The translations under genes were made by a program, and so were the position numbers. A DNA stretch of 64,000 nucleotides from Piscicola geometra. Lineage: Eukaryota; Annelida; Clitellata; Hirudinida; Piscicolidae. Positions 11,301-20,936 of this stretch are shown here, piece after piece; position 1 is the stretch's first letter; each line of letters begins with the position of its first letter. The notes under the pieces were generated by a model. It did no database searches and was not told the origin of the DNA. It saw nothing but the letters and a program-made list of their open reading frames with translations. Location: positions 14,707,100-14,771,099 of the forward strand of contig OX030956.1 of assembly GCA_943735955.1 (NCBI GenBank), in the 5' to 3' direction.

Positions 11301-14300
11301 CTATTTATTGTTTGATACGAGCATAATCGTCACAAATGGCATAAAAAAGATTGTTTATCTAGCAATACATTGTGAGTAGGTGTAGTTATAATGATAGCTG
11401 TCTAAATCCAAACTATTCTTTGCTTAATTGAATATTTTTATCAAAACAGAAGTTTTAAAATTTTTGTTAAGTGGGGGGAGAATAAATCCGGACCCGAGGA
11501 TCGTTCATGCTGGTTAGGAATCCCCCAAGAATTGCAGCAGTTCGCCGCCCCTGGTTCATATTATTCTCAAGAGTTTCACCTTCTCAGGATGATCTAAGCA
11601 GGTGTACATAAACATGATCTGAAGTTTCATTGCATTTTTGGACTTGTTTCAAAGCTGGTCTGGCATCAATTCAAGCGGTTTGAGGTGGTTATTTTTCAAA
11701 ATTGCCAATTAAAATCAGTTGTTTTCAATAAAAAATCCAATTAATAACTTAAATTTTGTTATTTAAAATTCCAAAACATATAAAATCCAATACATCCCTA
11801 AAATAACATATAAATCATATCAAATTGAATCGGCTGGTTTAAAAACAAAGTGTGGTAAGGGTAAGTATTTCTACTTCGGGTTGAAACAGCAAAGCAGCTT
11901 CAAAAACAACAAAATGCCACCAAAGCATTCACACATGCGATTAGCATTTTCAAGTTGTCGACCTTGTTGAACTGGCATATTTATTTTTAATCATGTTATT
12001 AAAATGTTGACTCATAGTAGCAAACTCGTTCCAAACAAACAGCATACATTTTCTTCGTTAAACCTTGAACTGATTTCATTGTACTTGATAGTTACGTTGT
12101 CAGTCAAAATGGATTCAATTTCTTTAAATAACCTTGCTCAGTGATCCTGCCAAAAAGTTTTCGTCACGTCTCCAATCTGCGAGGCATCCATCTGGGAGCA
12201 TACTACCAACGCCACTGCATCAATGTCTTTTTCATCATCAACACAGCTCCCTTATTCTTTTTACAGCATCATCATCATTCCCACAAAAACATCATTATCA
12301 TTTTCCTGAATCCTCATAGTGCTGGTGTTGAGGGTTCTACCGGAAGTGCAAAAGAGGTCCTTGCAAAGACTGAAACTATTGGTGATATATGACTGGTTTC
12401 CACTTTGTTGTTGCAGATCACCTATTTCGTTGTGGCCATCCCTCAACGGTCTGAAAACAACCAACAGTCAAAAAAAACATTCTAATTAACACTAATTAAT
12501 TACGATTGAAAGTAAAAATTATAAAATATTATAATCAAACTCGTTTACTCTAAAAATTTATCGTCGCACTAAAAATAATTATTTTATTCGTTTTATTTGA
12601 ATTAATTTTTTAGATATAAATATTTTTATATAAGAAAAAATTAGAATTTGTAAAAATTCTTTCAGCATTAATATGTTTTCACAATCTTCTGCTCTTTCAG
12701 TTATAATTCAAATTTGAAAAACGTCACTTTCCGTTAGACTCTATGAGACTGCAGAAAAGAAATTGCAGCATAGGTACAAGGAAAGCAAAAGTCGTGAGTA
12801 TAATTTCATAAAAATAAATGATATATATATTTATGCATTCTATAATTAATATTTATTAATTATAATTTACAGGCTCTAGCAAAGTGAAAGACAAAAAGGT
12901 GACTTGTGTCCAGCAGGTGTGGCACCTTTACAAAAAGAATGCTTGTAAATCTGAGAATTCTGTGCATGTGCAGTGTTTTAAGGTGTACGGCAGGACTAAG
13001 CCAAGAAGGAGTGATTTACGAGAAAAATAATTGCCTTCATGTTCACCAATGTTAAAATCCGTTAGACCAAACCGGTAATCAAAGATCAGCAATATTTGTG
13101 ACAAATTTGAATTATTTTAATGTTATGATTCCAATTTTAAAATAATTCCTCGTATGAGCTTTGTTTTAAAATACAGATAAATTTAGAAGCTATAAAAAAC
13201 GGCGTCTACAATAATTGTACTTCAACTAATTCCATGCACGAACCAGCCTTCTGCGGCAATAACAAGAAAAAGAAACTTTTGCCAAACAGTGAAAACGGAA
13301 AAAAAGATGAGGCCGCAGAAGCCAACGGGGACCCTGTTAGCTCATTTTTATTTCATAAATCATTTGATTTCTCAAAAGCCACTAATGGTTTATTAATAAT
13401 TAATCATTTGACTACAACAGATCGATGAGTAGTGTTTCCCAGCACACTGAACTGAGCTATATATCGATGTGAACGAACGAAAAGTAATGCCATCTTTGCG
13501 ACACCTATGCAGTTAAATTTACTGGCAAAGGCGAAAACCTGGTGCCTTCAGGCTGGTGAGAAAGCAATCTCCCAGCTGTTCTTCATCCACGCCTTCATCA
13601 AGTATGAGTCTAGGGTGGCACAGCTTGAACTAGACAAGATTTTTTTTATTTAAATAAATTTTATTGGTTAAAAATGTTGGTAAAATGCACCATGTACACC
13701 TATTTAGGTTCGGAGACAACGTGAGGCAGCTTCCGTTGTACTTCGTTTTGATGAAGGCACAAGTCACATGACTAATGACGGTAAGAAAAACTTTTTTCTT
13801 CTTTGAATCATTGTTTTCAAATTAAAGATGTTTGTTGAACGGAATGAGAGTGAATACTTTGGTTCTTGACTTTGAGGCTGGACTCTGGGTGGCTTTGCGA
13901 CAGGTCTTTCCTGGCGTCCACCATAAAGGCTGTGCTCTCCATTTTTGCCAGGCAAGGGTTCGGATTCTCCCTCCCATCGTATCGGAACTGACACCTACTT
14001 TCTATTACTTGAAATATTCGCTCTTTGTCTTCTTTCTGCAAACCGAATCCGCTCTTCTCTCGATGAACTTCGAGAAAGAGGGCAAAGTCCCCAATTGCAA
14101 CTTTTTCTTCAAGTCCCCTAGTGAGTTTCTTCCTCTTTTCTTCTGGCATTTGTGGGCCTGTATAATCTGTTGTTTTTTTTGAATTCTTTCCTTTTTCTTC
14201 TTTCAGGTGGTTATAAGACAGACCTATTCCACATTTGCTTTCTTCTTTCTTTTTTTTCTTTTATTGTTTTTTGTAGAACCTGTCCACTGCCTTTCCGAGC

Positions 14301-17300
14301 CCAGCTTCAAAGTCAAACACAAATCTATTGATTCTCGTTTTGTTCAACAATACTTCCCTTTTAGAGATGATTTCGTTAGTTTTTGTTTTGAATTTTATGT
14401 GATACTTTTATGAAAAACATTTAATTTTAAAAATTAATATAATAAATATAGATTTTTTCTGCTCCATATACCATTCCAACCAGGTGTTCGCCTTTTACAG
14501 TAACTTCAACTGCATTAAAAACCGCAAAGATGGAAAAAAAGACGTTCGTTCACGAAAACAGTTGCACGTGACAAAGGGCTCCTTCAGTGTGCCTCAATGA
14601 AGCTCATCGATAGGGAGACTGCTGAAGAGGTGCCAACTTGGACAATCCTGTTAAACAATCATTTGTAAAAAACTGATGATTTGCATCTTTAATAAACGTT
14701 TTAAAAGTGTTTCTTCATAGTAAATTTTACTGAATTAACAAAAAAGAGTAAAAAGCAGCATATTTATGATAAAATTTGATAAAAAAACCTGCTTTTACAT
14801 CGTTCGAACGAAATACAATCAATGAGCTTCCCTGAGTTAGAGTTTTTATTGCTTGAAACACTACTTTGGAAGAAGAAAATAAATCTAAATGAACTTTGAA
14901 AAAGTTAGAATTTGAGTAATCCATTATTTTATTAATAAGCTTGTGCTGATGAAAAGACTGTTGATATGATCAAATGTGTACTACCAGCAAAAGGACAAGA
15001 AGACATGGGCGGCGATCCTGGGGGGGTCCGAACCTTCTACTTTTTGGTAGTGAAAGGGTCCACTTCAATGGTTTGGACCCCCTAGGATCGCCGTCTATGC
15101 TGAGTAGGACCCCCCCAAGATTTGAAGCAGATCGCCGCCCCTGATATTAAGTAGTAATAATTAAGTTAAATTATCAAAGTTTTCATTAATAACTCTTGAA
15201 ACAATAGAGTTTAGGTGAAAGTAAGTATGCATTTTTGAGTCAATTAAAATTAGTAAGAAAACTCACGTGAAGAATCGAGAAGGAAAGTGAAGTTGCACCC
15301 AGCACTTCCATGTTGTATTCCAGCCAAGCCACGAATATCTTACGACATCCTTTGACAGATTGTGGATTACTATGTAAATGTTAAAATGATTAAATATGAA
15401 ATATTTAATTGTAAAATGATTAAAATTTTGAATTGAAGGTCAACCCAAAGTACCTCTGGTGTACACGCCTCTACTTTTGAGAAGGTTCAACTGTACGATG
15501 GGTTGTTGACCCTGCATCGACAGGGCAAGGGATGATGGTATATAAATGTATGAATAAACGAAAAAAAATTTAAACAATTGAATTGAATGATTTAATGAAT
15601 GAATAAGTCATTATAAGGATAAGATCATCAAATAGTTAAGCAATTTTCGAATAGATCTCCAAATGAAGAGCACTTACCGCTAGATTAGTCCTTACTTTGG
15701 ATGCGCAATCCTGTTTGAAAGCAAGGTTACAAAGACTAGTTTAACAATTTTCTATTAAATCCAATTATTAAACTATAATTCTCTAAAAACCTCTGAAGCA
15801 CCACTTCTATAATGACAACTCCTCAAGGTACCAACATACCACAGATTTCTCAAAATTAAAAAGTCCATGTTCAATTACAACGTACCGGCTTCATTCTCAA
15901 GCAACAAGAGTCAGGCAGACTGCAGGAGTAGAAGTCGCCAGGGTTGGAGCACGTGAAGTTGTCGTTGAGTTCCCAGTTATGAGGCACGTTCAAGCCACAA
16001 CACTCGAACTGACGAGATGGGTGGGTGGTGGTATCAGTTGTATACCGTTTACATTTTTTGTGAAACATCGCTAGATAAGTATACTTGTTTGATTTATTTA
16101 TTGTTAACACATACCCCGATTAATGTATGCCATGTATCAGATACATATACTGTCGCGTAAAAGTTTGATGCTTCTAGCGAATGTTACTATTTTCCCCTCA
16201 AACAAGCTTTTTAGAAAAATCGAATATAATGCTGCCTGGCCTAATCACAAAACTGTTTTTTTTAAGCTTGCAAAATGGCCATATATAAGCCAATTAAAAA
16301 ACAAAATGAAATAGTTTGAGAGCTTAAATATAATTTATATTTGAGTTTTTAAATCATTTAATTGTTTATATATATATATATATATTATTTTATAATGTGA
16401 AGAGCGAACCCTCTGCTGGATGGAGTCGACAGCGGATCTGAGGTCCTCGTCTTCGAGGTAGAGTTTGAACGACGTTTCCAATTGGTCATCTATCTCTTTG
16501 TAGATCTGCCAACAGAGATTTGGAATTTTGATTAGTGATTTAATTTATTTATATTAATTTATAGTTTTTTCCTTATTTATAATTATTTATTTTTTATACT
16601 TGTTTAGACTTTCATTGCTTCTGATTACTTATAGTTTTTATTATTTATGATTATTTTAAATTTGATAAGTGATTTTGAGAGTCGGTTGCATGGAATGGGT
16701 GGTTAAACCAGATGGATATACAAAATATACGAGCTCCTAGAAATATCAATTGCTATTGCTGCTTTGTTAACCGCGTTTTAGAACTTTCACTGTTCATAGC
16801 TAAATAATAAAACCCAGGTAGCAGTTTAAAGAAATTCATTAACTTCTTCCTTAAATAAGAACGTCAATATTCCCACTGCGACTTGAACGACCACTACCAA
16901 GATGATGATGATCAAGAACTGTAAAAGAATAATTCATCGATGATAACTTCCAAATAGCAATCAAATTTCAAGCTACTCGGCTCTTCTTTCACCTACTCTT
17001 GATAGAAAAAAAAATTATAGCAAAAATTCGTCCAACTTTGTTTCACTCGAAACAGATTAAATTGATTAAAGTTTTTCTTTATTTTGCTCTGCAAATCTTT
17101 TACTCACTGTCGCGCTCAATTTTTTTGACACGAATGTTAAAACCTTGAAAGTTTCACTCAATTTATACATATTTATCTAGACATTTATTTAATAATGGTT
17201 TTTTTGTAACTAACTTCATGTAATAAAAAGTTGTAGAACACTACCCTGATAATTTAATTAGTTTGAAATGTTTTTTCATCTTCCTAAGTATGTAGGAGTA

Positions 17301-17571
17301 CATTGTAGGATAATAAGAGATGTCGAACACTATCCTAATAATTTAATTTTTATAAACCTTCTATCTGCTACCCCTTCCCGCCAGCCCCAAACCGATCTCA
17401 ACAGCACAATCTTGTCCTTGACTCCTCCGATGATGCCAACAGCCGACGTGAAGAGCATCACGAGAGAGACGACGACGGTGACGAGGGACGGGTAGGTGAG
17501 ACTGCTGTTCACTGCGTCAAACTGCCGCTTAATACTAGCTATCCAAACGCTTATAACCAACATTATCAGAC
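8346..17571 (-). CDS. Tetraspanin (5' coding exon not found)
   Basis: Exons in transcript order: 17571-17393, 16918-16844, 16505-16410, 16008-15886, 15710-15678, 15511-15454, 15349-15267 and 8435-8346 (stop). All phases agree. The first exon found carries the end of membrane segment 1 ([12 protein letters not shown]), the small loop and segment 2 ([12 protein letters not shown]). The second carries segment 3. The next ones form the large extracellular loop with CCG (FECCGLN), PDSCC, a later DC and a GC before segment 4. The last exon adds [12 protein letters not shown] and a 17-residue tail ([17 protein letters not shown]). This Cys pattern defines tetraspanins, plasma-membrane organisers of partner proteins. 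The 5' exon with the start and most of segment 1 must lie above 17571. The last exon lies about 6.8 kb downstream across repeats; its phase and its completion of segment 4 support joining it. Confidence 0.82.
8545..8591 (-). repeat. Partial duplicate of the tetraspanin last exon
   Basis: The block CGATCAGCATGTGCACGAAG recurs here (about 8550) and at 8402-8421 inside the true last exon, and the matching stretch continues to the acceptor end of the exon. The duplicate has one extra A (ACAAAG against ACAAG), so it would shift the frame if spliced in. Confidence 0.75.
8600..9303. repeat. 24-bp minisatellite (GATGATGCTGATGGTGTAGG plus GGTG-type variant end)
   Basis: More than 20 direct copies of a 24-bp unit, with two recurring variants (GGTGGTGAT and GGTGGGGAT) and several 22-bp copies ending GTGTGGTGAT. 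A short lead-in of GGTGGTGAAGGAGGTTATTG units starts at about 8600. It reads as a Pro/Ser or His-rich open frame on the minus strand, but this is repeat translation, not a gene. Confidence 0.9.
9389..9447 (+). mobile_element. LINE 3'-tail fragment
   Basis: Carries GCGCTTTTGTTCGCTTAGTA, then AAAGGGCGCTATATAAATT and a TGATTGATTGA tail, the same family as 7880-7925. The coding part is absent. Confidence 0.75.
9448..10795 (+). pseudogene. Degenerate copy of a widespread mobile-element-type protein (GxDSTN / LHTNEL / [11 protein letters not shown] family)
   Basis: In order, across stops and frameshifts: IGRDSTN near 9650; [11 protein letters not shown] near 9745; [18 protein letters not shown] (9848-9910); [11 protein letters not shown] (about 10075); [16 protein letters not shown] (about 10167); then [20 protein letters not shown] and [18 protein letters not shown] (10518-10660). 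I recall the same order of motifs in uncharacterised, high-copy proteins of cnidarian and insect genomes. The family's function is not known to me, and no transposase triad was identified. A LINE tail interrupts it at 9770-9828. It sits in the last tetraspanin intron, in antisense. Confidence 0.65.
9770..9828 (+). mobile_element. LINE 3' tail inserted inside the pseudogene at 9.45-10.8 kb
   Basis: GAGCGCTATAGAAATTGATT followed by a TGATTGATTGATTTATTGAT tail separates [11 protein letters not shown] from the downstream [16 protein letters not shown] segment. These parts would otherwise be close to contiguous. Confidence 0.6.
11193..11552. mobile_element. MITE-like element with GGGCGGCGATC terminal inverted repeats (long copy)
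   Basis: It begins GGGCGGCGATC and ends TTCGCCGCCC. Internal G-runs and C-runs (GGGGGGGGGCCCAGGGG … CCCCCCC) can fold back. It shares both ends and internal blocks such as TTGGTA…GAAxGGGTCC with the copy at 15007-15143, but has about 230 bp extra in the middle. No coding content. Confidence 0.7.
11553..12715. other. Intronic DNA (tetraspanin last intron), nothing firmly recognised
   Basis: AT-rich. The stretch 12130-12440 has higher GC and short open frames but no frame supported by splice signals. Confidence 0.4.
12716..13029 (+). pseudogene. Possible SK-channel (KCNN)-like fragment, two exons
   Basis: A segment ending AAAAGTC|GTGAGT (donor at about 12794) and a second segment after a TTTACAG acceptor at about 12872 join in phase. 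The join reads [18 protein letters not shown], then [19 protein letters not shown], then a stop at 13027-13029. The spacing from AEK to W.xYK and the …K.VK…V….W.LYK pattern resemble the segment after S6 leading into the calmodulin-binding domain of SK channels. The remaining 30 residues do not match well, and an in-frame stop lies just upstream. It may be a decayed or partial gene copy, or coincidence. A downstream open stretch at 13157-13344 could be a further exon; I could not assign it. Confidence 0.3.
13490..13965 (+). pseudogene. MULE-type transposase relic
   Basis: Three broken frames give [11 protein letters not shown] (about 13570), [20 protein letters not shown] (13710-13770) and [20 protein letters not shown] followed by a GCALHFCQA segment (13830-13950). 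This is the order seen in Mutator-like transposases: the xxFxxIHxF and lPLxxALM strands, then the DFExAxxxAxxxxFP Asp motif, then a CxxHFxQ zinc-binding motif. Stops and frameshifts exclude function. It lies inside the tetraspanin intron. Confidence 0.75.
14268..14354 (-). pseudogene. Second MULE transposase fragment, inverted
   Basis: The minus strand reads [20 protein letters not shown] and continues AVDRFYK, matching the DFEA segment of the plus-strand copy about 450 bp away. The DNA of 14270-14355 aligns with the reverse complement of about 13829-13905. Only the Asp-motif region is left. Confidence 0.7.
15007..15143. mobile_element. MITE-like element with GGGCGGCGATC terminal inverted repeats (short copy)
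   Basis: It begins GGGCGGCGATC and ends GATCGCCGCCC, a near-perfect terminal inverted repeat. About 137 bp. Related to 11193-11552 but lacking its middle. Confidence 0.75.
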
Positions 17572-17978
17572 CTGTCATCTGTTTGTTTGTGTGTGGTGTA
17601 TGGGTGTGTATGGGTGTGTTTGTTTGTTTGTGTGTTTGTGTGTGTGGTGGATGGGTGTGTGTTTGTGTATGTGTGTGTATATTTGTGTGTGTGTGTGTGT
17701 GTGTTTGTGCGTATTTGGTCGATTAGAACGTTCATCGTGAATACAGAATAGCATTTCAAGGCAATGACTAATGCGGTCACATGAAGAATAAAGATAGCAA
17801 ATAATTTTTCCACATTAGCAAAAATAAAAGCAAAAAAAGGAACTAAAAAGAACTAATCGAGAATGGACGTGACTCGAACCAAAAGAATGCTCTGATGCAC
17901 AAAGAGGAAATCAATTAGTCAATCCCTAATGATGATGATGATGATGATGATGTTGGTAGAGGATGATGATGTTGGTAG

Positions 17979-18035
<57 letters not shown>

Positions 18036-18455
18036 TTGGTGGAGGATGGCGATGAGAAATATATGAATGATGATGAAGATGATGATGAGAGTGGTGTGAT
18101 AGTGATGTGATGAATGTATAAACAAAATTCTGAGTGAAACTCTTGAAGAATCTGATAGCTTCCTACTGTTAAAGTTATCAACGCAGCGCCATCAGAACCA
18201 CTAAATTATAAAACAAAAACTACTTGATAAAAAAACCATTCAAACCATCGCCACTCAGCCACCATACACTTCTCATAATCACCAAAATTAATAAACGATG
18301 GAAACATTTCAGGTTTAAAGTAAGGTCCGTCCACACCCGCATACAAAGTAGGAAACTGTGTAAAGAACTGTCAGGAATTTGTACATGCAGTACTCAGTAC
18401 AAAAGGGCCTTCTCGGAAGCGGCTCTGTGTTTATGCCCGGTGTTCTGGTTTGTGC

Positions 18456-18543
<88 letters not shown>

Positions 18544-20936
18544 GGAAGATGATGAAGGTGGTGGTGGTGATGAGGATGGATACGATGAAGATGATGACAT
18601 AACGGTGATGATGATTTTTTTATTCATAGGAAAATAAATCTTTACAAAAAGACTTTTCTTTACAAATTTAATTTAATTATAAAATCTTTTAATTATAAAA
18701 AAATAATTTTATATCTAATAAACATTTCAAATAAAGGTAAAATTAACATTATTTTGTAATCTTTGATGATTTATTTTTCCGTAACTATTGTTGTCTTCTT
18801 TCAATTTCGTTTAATGGCGAATTGAAAAGAATTGCTTGGATAATTTTTTTTATCAGTTCAAAACCATCCCATTTATTTTAAAACTTGTTATACTATCAAC
18901 AAGTACATGCTTGACGAACCACAGCCGTCATGCTATAACTTTTTTACGTTTTTAAAATAGAACTTAAAAGTTAAGTTTTTTTTTATATGTCGAAGTCACA
19001 AGTTTCAAAAATGTAATCTTTCACTAGCTCAATGTAACATCAACGATTACTTGAATAAAATATATTAAAAGATTCACTATTCAATATTGTAGCTATAAAG
19101 CAGATAGCAGTTACACCAAATAGTTATCCATACAATGCAAGATGGAAAGGTTTATTTATACGAAGACACACAAGCTTTCAGCACTAGTTCTAGATACATG
19201 CAGCTGCTTTAAAAAAAAATTTAAAAAAATATGTAAAAAATTTTTAAGTTTTTATATTATTAAGAATATTTTTTAATATAAATAATTAAAAATGCATTAT
19301 CTTGATTGAATAATTTTGACTAAATCCCGTTACTTGATTAAAAACTAGCTTTTTACTTGGATAAACAAAATTCATCACGAAAGTTTTGAGACAATTATAT
19401 GGAAATCCGCAAAAACACAATTCAAGTTTCAACGTTCCAGATTCTTTAATAGGTCATGTAAATGTAGATGTAGCAATCAATATTAAACTTTTCTTGATGT
19501 TAGTAAGAGCACTCTCTTTCAGACAAATAGGGTGAACCAAGAATAAAAAAGAATAGGTTCATGAGGTTTCCTAGCTATTTTTCATACACTCACTAAAACA
19601 ACTAAGACGCCAATTAAGCACAACTCTAAGTATGACAGTGTTACAACAGTCTATTCGAGAATTTTTAAACAACATTTTAAGACGCTTCAGTGATCGGGGA
19701 TGAAGGAATAAATGTAAAAAAAAGTTATTATTTTTTAAAAATTCCTATCACTAATGAGGGTTAGGCTAAACTAATGGCTATCAAAGTTTCGCAACTGAAA
19801 GATGGGTCAAATAATTTATTAACAGTTTATTAATAGTTGCATTTTCCTATAGTTAAAAGTAGCTTATTCGAAATTCGAAAAATGAGTCTACGACGTGATT
19901 TTCGCAAAAGCCAAGTTTCTTAACCTTTCTACGTCAAAAAAAGTGAATTAAAAATTATAAAATCAATCTCTGTTGACAAAGCACAACTTGAGTTAATTGC
20001 AAAATTAAATTTATTTATATAATATTGAAGTTGAATATAACTAGAAAGACGATGCAGTTACTGACCAATGTACTAGTGTCATTATTATATCAAGGTGGCA
20101 TTATAGGGAAAAAATAAATATACAATAAAAATAGTAACTCCAAATCAGCATAGCTACAAGTCTTGCAAGATACATGAAAATAATGTATAACGGAAAAAAT
20201 ATTTCTCTATTACTTTATATAAAGACATGGTCGATTTTATTGTTTTTCAGGGTAGATTTTCATGTATGTAATACATATATAAATGTTTTTTATTAACTGA
20301 TTTAAAGCGATTTTTAGTGAAAATAACACGAGAGCGTTTAAAGAAAGTCAACGAAAAACGAGAATGCGGTAGAAGTAATAATGGGAAAGTGGTGGCAAAG
20401 GAGATATGACCGTTGAAACGAATCACATGGATGTACTGGCTAAAGGAGGATGGAGAACAAAATGTCTTTATGTGTGTGTGTGTGTGTGTGCGTGTGTGTG
20501 TGCGTATGAGTATGTGTGTGTTTGTGGGCGTGAAAATATGGTTATTTGGTCAAAAATGAGATAATCAGATGTAAACTTTGTGATAATAGTGATACAATTC
20601 ATAACAAAAAGTATCAGAGTAATCGAATTTAAAGAGATGAAAATGGCATTTTATAATTTGCTATTGTGGTAGCGAGTCAAGCTTGGAAATTCGAAAATGA
20701 GAATTAACCTTATTTCATTACCCAATTGAATAAAATAAATATTTAGGTCTTTAGAAAATAATTAATATTTCGTGAAAATAACATAGTTTAATCTTTATAG
20801 AAAATTATTTGAAAGATTAATGAAAATAATATGGATAAAAAAGTTATTAAAATTATTTTCCAATTAATTTTAATTAATGTTATAAAAAATAATGACTTTG
20901 GCGAAAAATGTATTAAAGTCGAAGAATAATTCAAAT
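17572..20936. other. Tetraspanin 5' side and intergenic DNA with microsatellites
   Basis: Contains (TG)n at 17580-17712, (GAT)n at 17929-18080, a long (GT)n at 18457-18541 and a shorter TG tract near 20470. The missing tetraspanin 5' exon should lie here but was not identified. A hydrophobic minus-strand stretch at about 17720-17815 is a weak candidate only. 18.6-20.9 kb is AT-rich without recognised features. Confidence 0.55.
18457..18541. repeat. (GT)n microsatellite, about 42 units
   Basis: Near-perfect GT dinucleotide run. Confidence 0.95.

Noticed and set aside
17535..17813. Hydrophobic minus-strand frame (FAIFILHVTALVIAL) as tetraspanin exon 1
   Set aside because: It leads into a CA repeat, has no donor of the needed phase and lacks tetraspanin N-terminal features. 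Left unassigned.
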